64,000 nt of DNA, taken from positions 13,477,416 through 13,541,415 of the forward strand of contig NC_051101.1 of NCBI RefSeq assembly GCF_901709675.1. The letters are read 5' to 3'. A program made the position numbers and the translations under genes. The number at the start of each line of letters is the position of its first letter. Positions within the stretch are counted from its first letter, which is position 1. This DNA comes from Syngnathus acus. Its lineage: Eukaryota > Chordata > Actinopteri > Syngnathiformes > Syngnathidae. Positions 42,401 through 55,071 of the stretch are shown here, piece after piece. The notes beneath the pieces were generated by a model. It was not told the origin of the DNA. It saw nothing but the letters and a program-made list of their open reading frames with translations, and did not search any database.

Positions 42401-45400
42401 TTGGTAGTCCAACTTAAAAATAGCCCGAGGCAGGAAAAGGGCGTGGCCTTACTCTGCCGGAGGTAATTGAGGTGCGAGAGCAGGATGTCAGCGTTATAGG
42501 CGGACGTGAGGTGCATCATGTCCTCTTTGGTCAGCTTGCACAAGGCCTTGCCGTCCAGCGCTTGGAAGAGCATGACGTCCACTTCCTCTAGGACGTACTC
42601 TTTGATGGCCCAGTCCAACCACTGACGCACATGGTCCTGTGTCCACACCTCGGGATCTGATATTGGGAAGAGAGTGGGAAGTCTCGCGTTAATGTATTTG
42701 TCCATGGCTGGGATCTTTATTGTTGATTCAAATTTAGTCACCGCTGTCGATTCACTTGAAATGATTTGACCATGAGGACTTTGATTATACCAGTCAAATT
42801 GGACTCCATTTGAATATCTTGATGTCCAGTCCGAAAATGTGTCACGGCAGGAAGGGTTGAGTCATTTCCAGGAACAAAACAATGAGCGCACCTTTGATGG
42901 TGCGCTGGCTGCCGACGGCGTCCCCGCATGCCAATTGTTAACACTCACAATGCCGTGTGGCAATATCCACATATTATGACGCAACTCCTCGGTGAGTCTC
43001 ATCTGATCCCTCAGTGACTTGTATGGGGAAAAGTCCGACTGACTCATTGAAACGCTCGCCGTCACCCAACTTAGCATCGTCTGTTAAGGTCCAATTCAAG
43101 TTGTAGCAAAAGGTTCCGATAGAAATGATTGTGGAGTGACCGGGCGGGTCCGATGCTCACCTGCCGGTACGATGACGCGCTTCTCCTCCGTGGCGGTAAT
43201 GCTGGGCGGGGTGACGTTGGGCGGGCTGACGCGGGCTTCCGGGTACGAGGGCTGGTACGGCATGGGCACGCCGTCGTTGCTCATGTGGCGGGAGCGCTTT
43301 GTCACGCTGCAGTCCACCGGGGACTCGTGGCTACGACACACCGAGGGACGATTTAGCACAAATAACAACAAATGACTGAAGCAGGTCATTTTAAAAACTC
43401 CTTTTTCATGGTTAATATCTTTTTTTTTTTTAAATTAAGTTCAGCTACAAAGGGATTTTGATTCCGTTGTGACCCCGCCTTGACTCACTTAGTTCCGTTG
43501 ACATGCTCGCTTCTCTTCTGTGCCGTGGCGGCGGCGGCGGCGGCCGGCCAGTCGGGTTCAGCGGGCTCGGGGCTCTGCTTGAATCCGCACGGCGACGTCA
43601 TCTCAGTCTTCATGTGCATGGTGGTGGTGTAGGGCGGCTCGTATATGGGCTGGTCCTCGCTCACCACAGACAGCGCTTCCTGTGCAACACAGCCAGTGGG
43701 TCAGTGCATGGCTATTTTAACACACTTCCTGGTTACCTTAATTATCGCCATTGGTAAAATGCTCAGTGGTTCATTTGTTGTTGTTGTTGTTTTTTTGCCA
43801 TGGTTACCCCAGATCTTCGCCACCTACACTAGTTCACCAAAAAAAAACCTTTGGTTGATTTCCTACTCAATTACTGTCAGAAAGGATATGCTGAGGTGTC
43901 AATGCAAATGCTGAAATGTGAGATGACAAGTCTTTGAAAAGCATCAGTGGTCTTTGACCGCAGCGCAAGCGAGTCATAGGGTTGGGTTTGCGGCGCGAGT
44001 AGGTGGGGTCCAACGAAGCTTTCAGAGCTTCTGCGTAAGCTTCAAGATGGCAAGATGCGTTGATGCGCCTGCGCGTAGACCACAACAACTACGACGTCCG
44101 GAGCCTGAGAAGCATGTTTGTTTAGAGGAGCCCAGCATTGTCTTTTGGGCCTCGCACGTCAGCGGTGTGCTTTTTCAGCGGCCGACAGGAAACCCGGCCG
44201 CCATGTGCAGCAGAACCTTTTGGCACGGGCCCACGGAGAGGAAGTTGAAAAGATGTGGGTCATTTGAAATCTGCAAAACACCCTGTGGTCAAGGGTGGTG
44301 GTGGTAGGGGAGAGGCAAGGTCATCCCACAGCCAAACCATTGTTGTTGTTGACTTAGCTCGTCTTGTAGCTTTGTCGTGACCACTATTAACGCCTTCTTT
44401 TATAGTAAAAAAATAAATAAAAAAATGGAACAGTTGCCAATTAGTTACTTGGTTAGCTTGTCGCCTGTTAGCCGATTCTGATTCATGTACTAGCGCATGG
44501 AGCACTGTGACAACTTGAGTCAAATATTAGTGTGCAGAAGTGAGAAAAGGGCCCGAAACCGGCACCAAACAGCCTACATTAGATACGACTAATCCTCAAG
44601 AGTAGAGAGCGCAGCAGTTGTTTTTCCATCACTCGCTGGCTAACCACAAAGCACAAAAAGCACCGCTAATGCAACGGCCTCTTGGAGACGAAGCAGAGCT
44701 GGCGCCGCCTTTTTGAGCCCTGAAAAGCTGCAACAAGCGTCGTGTGTTGTTGTAAGAGAGAGCAACTTCCACACAAGTCACCAGCGACATATTGCATCAC
44801 AGCCAACCACACCGTCTTGCCCAAAACAGAAGCGCTGCTCAAGGCCCAAAAATCAATCTTCGTGGCCCAAATCAATCTGACTGTTGTAAGTTGTTGAGAG
44901 TATCGATTGCTTTTGACACAAGAGGGTGGGAGATGCGATTGTCAGGTGTTAAACTTCGCACCCCTGTTCCGCCTTTCCGGCATCTGATAACTGCCTCCCA
45001 AGGAAAATGGCTGTCTTGTTTATACTCAGCAGCAACATGTGACCAATAGGCAACACACAGGTATGGAATACACTTTTGCAAAAGATGATTTTACAGGAGT
45101 AAAGTTTTTGCCTGGGGGGTAAAAAAACAAACGTAATATTATGAGGACATTTTTTTAATCAGAAAAATTATTTTCTGAAAATAATGTTAGACATTTAGTG
45201 AAAAATGCTCTCATTTTATTTTAAAACTTGTTTTCAAGTCATTTAACATGAGAATAAGTGAAAACCTGGACATAATTGTTAGTCAAGTTAAAAAATTACA
45301 AAATGAGTTTTATTTTTTGACCGTAAAATGTATAATTGCGACGTATTATGAACTTTGATTTTTTAACAGGAATAAAAATGTGATTGTTAGATTTTTTTAA

Positions 45401-47264
45401 ATTTTTAACAAAGATTGTCAAAATGTTAAGAGAATAAAAACTTATTTTACCAGTGGGATTTTTTTTTGCGAGGTATAAACTTTAAAGATTATCATGATAC
45501 GTTCACTAAACTAGGCCAAAATATTTTAGTTCCAAAGAAAGCCAATTGTTTTCTAACACAATCTTATGAGAACAGAAAATTTTACAAAAAACAATCCAAA
45601 CTTTTATAGCCGTGTAAGTCATGATTTTACAACAAACTTGTTTTGTTAAATAATAATAATAATTTTTATTTACAAAATGGTGGAAATATCACTGTATCAG
45701 ATTTGTATTTTTTCGTCACTTGGATTTGGGGGGAGATTTTTGAGGAAATGAAGAATAGAATTTAAAGACAGATCACTTTTTCTATGTGAAATACTAAAGT
45801 AATGTTTTAAGGAGCCTCTTTTAATTTCACCCTATTATTTGAAACAACAAAATCCACATCCTTTTGTGGTTTTAACCGAAGCCATGCTGTCCATTTTTTG
45901 AGGTGATTTTTTTTTTCTGCAAGCAGTACGAGTTCTCTGACAAAGTTGTGCAAAGGTTACGAGCATGTCTGAGGCCCAAAAAAAAAGCAGAAGTAAAAGT
46001 TAACTTGAGCTGATTTTGCAAACTGTGTGTTTTTCCCCCTTTGCTAAAAGTTCTCTCCAGTCGTCGACCAAAGCTTTTTATTTTTCCTCCTCATTTTTAT
46101 ACTTTGAAAATGTTTTAAACTCTGTGTCTCTATGGTCCAGGCAGCCGGAAATATGTGCGGAAAGTCTGAGGTTTGAGACAGGAAGCCTGCTGAGTTGAGA
46201 TAACGACACCTGACGAGCGCTCCCGTTTGCAGCTATAAATTAGACTTAAAATAAACCCCACCAAACACACGCACGCACACACACACAATCGACGCGAGAG
46301 AAAACTTTGCGGCAGGCCATTGTGTGCGAAAGAATGTGCATGTGACACTTTTTTTTTTTTTTTTTTAAACGTGAAAACCCATTCCAATTAAAACATCGTT
46401 TTTTCACTGTCAAATTCGTTAATATACAATATAATACTAGTCACATCGTTATCACGCGAGACACGCCTTTATTTTGAAAATATCTCAAATAGGACTTCCT
46501 CAATCTATACAGAGGCCTTTTTTTTGTAAAGCCAAAAACCGTTTGGAATAAATCAAATATAGAATTATTAAGTGTTGTTTTATAGGAGGCGTTTCAAAAA
46601 TACATATATATCAAATGTTTTTTGTTAGCGATGTAAAATCGGCACTTTTTAGACTGCTTTTAAACTCTCGTTCGAATCAAAAAGTCAAAACAGTCGTAAC
46701 ATAATGAAATAGGAGGATCAACAGAAATAAAATACCGCTTTTGCACGTATTTGGTCTCCCAGTGGCCATCCACGATGCCCTGAGGGACACCTGCCGCTCC
46801 ATTGTTGCGCACAGCTTCGACGCTTCTCGCTAAATTGCGCTCGTAACCTCTTTGGTAAAAAAAAAAAACCCTGAAAATCCACGCGTCGTGTCCGTGCCGG
46901 TTCGGTTCGGTTGCGGCGGTGTAGTATAAAGAACAACAAAAGTGATGAGATAAATAACGGCCCGCTGAGAACGAGAAGACTATAGGGAGAAAAAATGGGG
47001 TGTTGTTTTTTGGGTGCGCACGCTAATTAGTGTCCCTTTGGATGGCGAGCGTAGAGGGAAAGCAAGAGATGCGGCTGTTAAGTTGTGTTTTTCTAGCACC
47101 GACATACAACCACGAACGGGAAGGAAGAGGAAATTTTGTACAAGAAGGAAAGAGTGCAGAGGACTCTCTCACTCGCGGTGTGGGTGGAAGAAGGCTTCGG
47201 GTCGTGCGCGTGGAAAGTCCACGACAACTTCAACGCACGTCCTTACCTTTATGGTGCAGTCCAT
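39417..47264 (-). CDS. fli1b: Friend leukemia integration 1-type ETS transcription factor
   Basis: An ETS activator of endothelial and blood development. Exons 47264-47247 (MDCTIK), 43679-43489, 43330-43161, 42656-42453, 41423-41355, 40717-40670 and 39955-39417 give 1,239 nt (412 residues) in frame. [14 protein letters not shown] matches the FLI1 N-terminus and [11 protein letters not shown] the next segment. The Pointed/SAM domain lies in the 204-nt exon ([18 protein letters not shown]). The short exons read [17 protein letters not shown], a FLI1 signature. The ETS domain ([18 protein letters not shown] … [19 protein letters not shown]) is followed by a tail ending SSYY. A mammalian-type exon between the Pointed domain and DEIGRRN was not found. 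Intron 1 is about 3.6 kb. The adjacent divergent etv2 favours the fli1b (fli1rs) paralogue over fli1a. Confidence 0.93.
40422..40508 (-). other. Candidate 87-nt cassette exon in fli1b
   Basis: Between the LANPG exon and the ETS exon, an open 87-nt stretch is bordered by a good acceptor (CCTCACAG) and donor (GTAAGG). It is phase 1-1, so inclusion adds 29 residues without a frame shift (starts [19 protein letters not shown]). I know of no equivalent FLI1 exon; it may be an alternative exon or chance. Confidence 0.3.
45080..45900. repeat. Degenerate AT-rich repeat tract in fli1b intron 1
   Basis: Variants of 'gagaataaa…gtaatattatgag' recur with spacing near 20-40 bp across about 800 bp. This resembles decayed copies of a short-unit AT-rich fish tandem repeat. 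No coding potential is seen. Confidence 0.4.
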
Positions 47265-50247
47265 ATTCGAAGCGGCTTGCTCATTGAACGCGTCTCTTTC
47301 TCGTGCTTTTCTTTTTTAGCTGCTCAATTATTTGCGGGCTTCAATTGACGCTGAGGTGCATTGACTCGATGGCGCAAACCATTGTGGTGCTTTTTTTTTT
47401 TTTTTCTGCTCGCGCACCATAAACCGGATGGCAAGCTTTCTCTCTCTTGCTCGCTCTCTTTCTGTAAAGTGGGAAGTGAAGTCACCCTTGCGTTCAAACA
47501 ACAAATTTTCAGGGCAAGGAGCCACGTGATCTCAGTTTAGATTGAAGATTAGTTATGATCGCTCTGTAGCAAGGAGAATTGGAAATAATTGAATGACACT
47601 TAATCCAAATGGTATATGATGTGTTGAGTTTGGGTTCAATTTTAGATCAACCCAGGCTGCTTGGTCGATTTGACCTCAACTTCCTGGGTCGGTCCAATTT
47701 TTTCAAAGCCAAAACAAAAAAAGTCAAAGAAAAGAAATTGGATGTAGTTGTGAAACATTATTGATGAATCCACCTGTTTTCATCCATATCAACGGGCGCC
47801 CAGTATGCTTTCGACTCAAAATGACGTCACAGTTGCGTAAGGTTACGACCAATCCTGCTCAATTTGCGAATGTCACATGACCAAACCCAGAAAACAGGTG
47901 AGCCGCCATTAGGCAAAATGGCCGCCCATTGATATGGTTGGAAGTGGGTGGAGTTTCCAGCTTTAAAAAAAAAAAATAATAATAATACAATTATTTTTTA
48001 ATTAAACAAGATTTTAATGACTGGCTGAGTGTATCTACCCTCACTCAAGGTCAGCTTGTATTGTCGGGAAAATAAGACTTGTGTGCCCAACTTTGATAGG
48101 TAAGTAACCTGAATTTCTGGCAACATTTCAAAGCACACAAGTGACTTGTCACACTAAAATATGTCTTGAGTGTTCCCAGAATAGCTGCTTGGATGTTTAC
48201 GTGCGGCGTCATTTTCCAGGTGATGCCTTTTGTTGATCCCAGCTTTCCTGTCAGACACAATGAAGGAACATTCCCTGGCAACTTCTTTTGCTTTGTGATC
48301 CTCTCCACTGACTCACTCTGTCTGTCTGTCCGTCTCCAGCCAAGTTCACACGCGTACAGAAATGCGGCGAGTGTTTCACATGAGAGCCGTAATAAAGCAT
48401 CGCGCGATCTGAAAAAAATTGCATCCGTGTGAAAACGGCAGGAAAGTCTCAGGTATCAACATTTTCTCCGAGATGGGGGTGGCCATGGCCATCACTGGCC
48501 ACCACCTAGCTCTGCCCCTGGTAACACTTGATGTTAAAAAGTAGCGTCGTGTCATACTGTCTATTATAAGCCAACTCAGTTGCATCATTTACAAACACAG
48601 ATCCCACAACGAGAGGAAAATGATATCATTATTCATTTTAGGGGAAAGAACGGTCCCTAAACTCCCTCGGTTGGGTCTGTGCCGGTGCTGTGTTGGGATT
48701 CCTAAACTGCTCGTTGCCGGCAGTTAATCAGCCCGCCTCTTGTGTAACCTTAGCCGCCTTTTTGCCAGCCAGCCAGGCCGAGGAGGGGCTCCCCAATCAC
48801 GACTCAGCGACGCGCACGATTTCACCCGAGAGCCCACTTTTCCAGATGCGGCGTGTGTGTGTGTGTGTGTGTGTACGCGTGCGTGTTGGGTGTTTGTGTG
48901 AGAGAATAGCCGAGTAGTGTTTGTTTACATAAGGCTCTGGAGGGAGGCCTTCCTTATCTGCAGCCACCACTCATGCTGAGATTTCAAGACTTTCTTCATC
49001 AACCAGCCTGCGTGCATGTGTTTATGTGTGAGTGCGCGCGCGCGCGTCTTTAACTGGCCATTGTTTCAGCGAAATGCCTCCTAAAGATACACACTGATTT
49101 TTCTCGCCACATTTTTTTTTTTGTAGTTCTCTGCCTCCACATCATTATGAAGAAGCGAGAAATGCAACATAAATGACGCATTTCGCTTCAAATATTTATT
49201 TTAGGGCAGTTCCGATTTTTAACAAACCAAAAGCATCTTTAAAATAAAAATAAAAAAACGTTTATTATGAGCGATATCGCGTGTGTTTTTTGTGTGGCCA
49301 AGTTGCGTTATCCGCTATTAGCGCATTTATTGCTCGTTCGTTGCAGCTAGTGAGAGAAAAAACATGTTTGTCTATAAATGATCATATTAATGTGTTGATT
49401 CGTCACAATAACATTCTATTACTCGAACGTCGAAAAGAAGTTTGTGTATCTGAACAATTGAAAACAGCGAAGAATATATTTTTATGAATCCATTTTCTTT
49501 TATAGATTTTTTTTTCAACCGTTATCACATAAAACAGCGTGTTTGATTTGTTCATCACTCCATTTTTGTTTTTTTGTTTTAATTTCTGTAATGTTCCCTA
49601 CTTTTTTGTTAGCTAGCTTGTGGTGATTTATTGCATCATACAGCGTTGTTTTTGCATGAGTAAATTATGTAATATATTTTATTTATAATGTAATCCCCGT
49701 GTCAAACTAAAAAATACATCTGATTGAATTACAATTAATCGATCATACATATTGTAAATATGTCAAATCCATGTAGTTTTTTTCATGTAAACACCGTTGT
49801 GAGATTGATCGAACAAAAATAATTATATTTATGTCCTAACCATGAAAAGGTCTTACCCAACTTAAAAAAAAAAGAAGAAGAAATATATTGACTTTTCCAC
49901 TCATAAAATATCTATTAGTAGAAGGTATACGGAATATTTGATCAGTCAGTTAAACACAAGTGTGTTTCTTTCACACTTCCGATAGAAATGACAGTTAAGT
50001 AACAGCTAAAAATTCTCTTTTTGGAGTGTACTTTAATAGGTGTTTATGAATGAAAATATTGGGTGCTCTGGGTGGGGGTTTGGGGTGGTGATTGTCTGTG
50101 ACGTCACTACCCTATTGGTCACGACTCGGCCTGCCCCTCCATCTCTCCCTCCCTCCCTCCCTCCCTCCTCTTTGCTCTTATAACGGAGCCGTCCCATCAC
50201 AGAGGAGCTTTCGCTTCACTTGACTTCACACTGGGACACGGACCAAC
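47265..50247. promoter_or_regulatory. Divergent intergenic region shared by fli1b and etv2
   Basis: The two ETS genes point away from each other across 3.0 kb. The etv2 side has a (CCCT)n tract (about 50,143-50,170) and TTATAA at 50,178-50,183, about 65 bp before the etv2 ATG. The fli1b side is CpG-moderate with no clear TATA box. No other gene is visible between them. Confidence 0.6.
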
Positions 50248-53196
50248 ATGTACTGGGATTCCGCTATCAAGCCCGACACCAAAATAAAGGTATGACGTCA
50301 TTGCTGTACACAAATGTCTTTCCAAAGGCAAAAACAATAGTTCTATTTTTCTATTTCTAGATGGAAGTGTGCCAAGGTGGCTTCTACGGGGAGGACTTTA
50401 GAACCCAGGAGGTGCCGGCAGGGTTTGACTTTGCATCTTTCGGTGAGTTTTTTTTTTTTTCTCTAAATTTGATGATGATGCTTTTCATTCGGATAAAGAT
50501 GATGAAGAGCCAATTGTTTATGCAGCCGGCTTCCTGTGAGCTTTGGAGGACGCGGGAAATAGTTTCCCCGTCATCATCATCATCACATCTGTCAAAGCTT
50601 TTTTGCAACGAGGCCTTGACACATGTGAGAGAGGGAGGGGGCGATGTGCGTGTGTGAATCAGGGTGGTCAAGTTAAAGATACCTGCCCCTGGCTAATCCT
50701 TTCCTCCAGACTTCCTTCTCCAACAGATTTAGAGTGCATGCCTCCCTCCCTCCATCACTACGCTGTCACACTCCCTCCGCTGGTGTTTCCTCCACGCTCT
50801 TCCTCCCCTGTTTCCTCCATCCATTGAGCTAAAAAGAAAAAAGGCCAGCCTACGCTGATTGGATGGTAAACAAATGTCCCCCCCCCCCCCTCCTGCTCCA
50901 CTAATAAGTGTTTTGTCTAATTTCTCGAACAGCAGGTTGCCCCCCCCCCCATGATGCTTGTATTGTTGTGTGCACAGGACACTTCATTAGGTACATTGTA
51001 ATTTTGCTGCAGAACCTCCCCCGTGGAATAAGATTTTGAACTTCTTCCCCTTTTCCTACACTGTAAAAAACACAACTTGTGATTTTAGGAGGCTAAAGTA
51101 GTCATTTGAGTTACGACTTTAAAATGTAAATTATTCTCATTCACAGCAACAATTTTCGTTCGCACAACAACGTAAGCAAGTTGTTTACTCCAAAACAATT
51201 TGCTGAGTGGTGTTAGAGTTTTAAGTTGGGGAATTTGTCCTGTAAACAGTCATTGGAAAGCCAATTTTCATGTTAGAACAAATTGCCCACCTTAAAATGT
51301 CATCCTAGTTTGTTGCGTTGACATTTTCAGTTCACCCATTTTTGTGTAATAATATAAAGTGAAAAAAATGGCTTTGAAAATGTAAGGAGGTAAAATTAAA
51401 AGACAGTAATAATACCAGTTAAATTCAATCATCTTTATTAATTGTACATGCCATGTTTAAGATCACACTCATGTGTATACAACAAAAAAAGTCGAACAAA
51501 GTAAAAATAAAATAAACATTCTCGCACATAAACATACTTCGAATGAATAAGAGCTTTATTATTTAACTTTTAAAAGTAAGTTGAAAAAAAACGCTCAGGC
51601 TTTTGAGTCCATGGAAAGTTTACAGAGCAATACTACCATCTAGTGACACTTTGTAGCTATTGCACTTCCATTTGTGCGCGTCTGTGTGCGCTGACGTCAG
51701 ACCAGACGTGAACTCACCAAAACAATTCGCTGCTTTTACCTGTAGTGTTTTTTTGTGTGGCAGTATTGATGTATTTTAACATCACGTCTCATATGAGAAG
51801 AATTACTCAAATGGACAACGTGTAAATTTATTCCCACTATGGGTGTCTAAACCTTGCCTAATATTTGTGTTCATGTGTGTGTGTAACCTCCAGACTACCC
51901 TGGTGAAGATGTGTCTTTTCTGTTAGACAGCAGCAAGGCGTCCACGCAGCAGCCGCAGTATTCACTCGACAGCAGTTATGCGGAGCCGCCGAAAGGTCAA
52001 TAAAAATGATTGTTTGATGATTTCAAATGCTCCCTAATTCATTAAACGTGCGCCTTTTTTTTCTTCTTTGCAGTCAACTCAAGCGACATTGGTCTCTTCA
52101 ACCTGGACTCATTCCAGGAATTCACCTGGTGGACTTCTTATCCACAAGGTGTTTTTAGAAATTCATAAATCAACCTTAAAATGATGCTCCGATCTAAAGC
52201 GGCCACGGTATAAAGATCTTATGCACGTTACTAAGCTCGGTTTCCCTTCGGCAGACGGGCTGATGGTGGAGCAGCACCAAGTGAGTGGTTACCAGGAGCC
52301 GGGGGCCAATCAGAGCTACCAGAGCCTGGTGCCCCAGAGCGGCCGGTTCAGCCCGGCCACAGAGGGCAGCCACAGCCCCTTCCCGGGCGTCAAAAACACA
52401 GACGGCGAGTCGGGATACTGCCGCCACACGGCCGACCTCTACCCTGACTCGGACGGCCAGAGAGGCTTCTGGTCCGAATACTCCCCGGCTGGCTTTGGCG
52501 GTCCCCCGCCGCACCCGCCTACGCCCTCCGTCTGCCCCGCCCCCACCAACCCAAGCCCTCAGCCGTCAGACCACTACTACCCCCGTGTGGCCAAGCGCAA
52601 AAATCTCCAGCGGCCCGACAGGGACAGTCACGTGGCCCCTATGTCCGCTTATCCAGGTTTGTACTGTTTTGGGATTTTTTTTTTTAAGTAAATACAGAGT
52701 CGCTTTTATCATGTTAACATAATGCCACATGTCAGGTTCTGGCCCGATCCAGCTGTGGCAGTTCCTACTGGAACTTCTTCTGGATTCCGCCTGTCGCACC
52801 TTCATCTCCTGGACCGGGGACGGCTGGGAGTTTAAGATGTCTGACCCAACTGAGGTAGTACTGAACAATATTTGTTATTTAGGGAAGTATCTGCTATCTT
52901 GAATTTCTTGAACTCGGCCTTTGTCTTTCCCTCCGCAGGTGGCCAAGCGCTGGGGCCAGTGCAAGAACAAGCCCAAGATGAACTACGAGAAGCTGAGCCG
53001 GGGCCTTCGCTACTACTACCACAAGAACATCATCCACAAGACGGCGGGCAAGCGCTACGTGTACCGCTTTGTCTGCGACATGCAGGGCATGCTGGGAAAG
53101 ACGGCACAGGAGGTGCTGAGCAGCCTGAACATTTTGCCCACCTCCAGCAGCACAGAGTCGTCCGCGTCAGACTTCAGCAGCGAGCGATGGGAGTAA
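50248..53196 (+). CDS. etv2: ETS variant transcription factor 2 (Etsrp-like)
   Basis: Master regulator of endothelial and haematopoietic fate. Exons 50248-50289, 50361-50442, 51894-51995, 52074-52148, 52255-52656, 52736-52854 and 52939-53196 total 1,080 nt (359 residues). The N-terminus ([14 protein letters not shown], then [18 protein letters not shown]) matches the fish Etsrp pattern. A Ser/Pro/Gln-rich activation region follows, with no Pointed domain. The C-terminal ETS domain ([16 protein letters not shown] … [20 protein letters not shown]) has the two DNA-contacting arginines. After the ETS domain a segment like the Ets1 C-terminal helices remains ([19 protein letters not shown]). A divergent partner, fli1b, lies 3 kb upstream, as I recall for zebrafish etsrp-fli1b. 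ets1 is unlikely because the Pointed domain and its exons are absent. Confidence 0.9.
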
Positions 53197-53763
53197 AAAA
53201 CAAAACCTATGGACCTTGTGAGTCATATCATGCACACAATATGTGACATTTGTGTGCAAAGTCACCATGAGATGAGGAGAATTTGCGGTGGAAATTTGCA
53301 ACATGTCAGGCTCAGGGCGAAGGAGGCGTTTGAAGCATTACAAAGAAGAACGTGACACCGCATCTCCCGCTATGGTAATTAAACAAGAAGTATTGGGGCC
53401 ACACCAAACAGACAAAAACGCTTATACAAAGAAAACCAGAAAACTAAATTAATAAAGAAAAAAACCAATTTCAAAAAAACAGTGCAATACTACACACAAA
53501 TTGCAATTTGTGAGAAAATCATTATGAAAATTCACAAGTGTGCCAAAATAAATCTATTTTAATCTTGGAAATAAGGTTGCAACAATAGGACAAAACATTT
53601 TTGGGACTCTTTTTACGTCCATAATACTTCACAGCTTTTACTGTTGTTTCTGTTAACCAAAGTACCTGTAAATAGTGTTAATACAGTGTAGTTTAGTGCA
53701 TTTATTATATTTTTATATACAGTATACAAAACTCAGGTCTACCTCTGTTGTCCAATTACAATG

Positions 53764-53820
53764 AATAAACTCAAATGATTCGCTCGTTTCCAGTCAGTGT
53801 GACGATTGTATAACAATAAA
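53764..53820 (+). terminator. etv2: Poly(A) signals for etv2
   Basis: AATAAA occurs at 53764-53769 and again at 53815-53820, about 570-620 bp after the stop codon. Both are plausible. Confidence 0.5.
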
Positions 53821-54521
53821 ATGTGTGAATTTACAATGCGTACGTGAACAACGACTGTCCTGATTGCCACTGAAATGTTCCATTTAAGAAAGCTAATGTT
53901 TTAGAGGCAACTGGATAATTGATTGTATCAAAACATTTGGTTCAGTGTGTAATTCCACAAGATCATTTTTTGTTTTCTAGCTTTGACCTTTTAAAAACAT
54001 GGAATTTTAAATTTGCGTGTGGATGATGCAACCCGGAAGTGCAGTCGGAAATAAGACGGGGGAATTCCTATTTCTGATTTATCATTATCGTTTGTTTGTA
54101 TCGAAAGTGTCACACTTGTTTCAAACTACTATATATAGTGTGTATATATATATGAGTTGTTTTAACTCGTTTAAAGTAGTTTAAAGTAAAGCGGTTCATT
54201 CAAATGGTCACATGGTTGGCGGTGCTGCGTTCAAGCTACCTCGGTAATATGTGAGCCTTGAGTCAATCAGTTGCGCTTTGCTCAAAATTCAAGTATGTCA
54301 GGTATGTAAGTGTGCCAGGTCAGAATTAATTCAGTCCGAATTGATGACATTTCACGATATTTTGCCATGTGTGTTTGCTGTCGAGGTTAGGCGTGTCCAT
54401 TTCCGCAAAAATAAAAGCGAAAGCGAAAATCCGCCCACAGTAAAGCCGCGGTGCGTTCGGACCTCTTATCTCGCTCGTTCACTAACTTCTCGATTTAATT
54501 CCCCGCTAAAAATTTGAAATA

Positions 54522-54975
54522 ATGCCCACTAAAAAGGACATCGTGAAGGACGCGCTGGAAGACCTGTCCAAGATAAACTTCAAAAAGTTCTGTGATGCTC
54601 TGGTGGATCGCCGCGGTGACAGAAAGGTGGCGAAAAACAAAGTGCAGGATAAGGACTTCATGGACGTAACCAACGTGCTGGTGTCCTCTTTCACCGAGGA
54701 CGAAACTCCAGCCGTGGTCATCGAATTGCTCAAGTCCATCAAATGCTTCGATGAGGCCAAAAATCTCGGTAAATGATCGGCGTGTGAGTCAGTGTGCGTG
54801 TGTGAGGACAAATGTTGGCACGCACACATGGAGTTTGACTATTTTCTTGTCTTCTCTTTTTTTCTTTTTCTTTTTTTTAATAAATATTTTGAAATGTTTG
54901 GTATTATTAGTTTGGTAGTACAATTTGTTGTATTTTTTCTTATTTCTTTGTTTATTTTGTGTTATTGTGTGGGGC

Positions 54976-55071
<96 letters not shown>

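Noticed and set aside
47014-47348. Overlapping + strand open frames upstream of fli1b exon 1
   Set aside because: They overlap the fli1b first exon region on the other strand, have no homology, and vary freely between frames.
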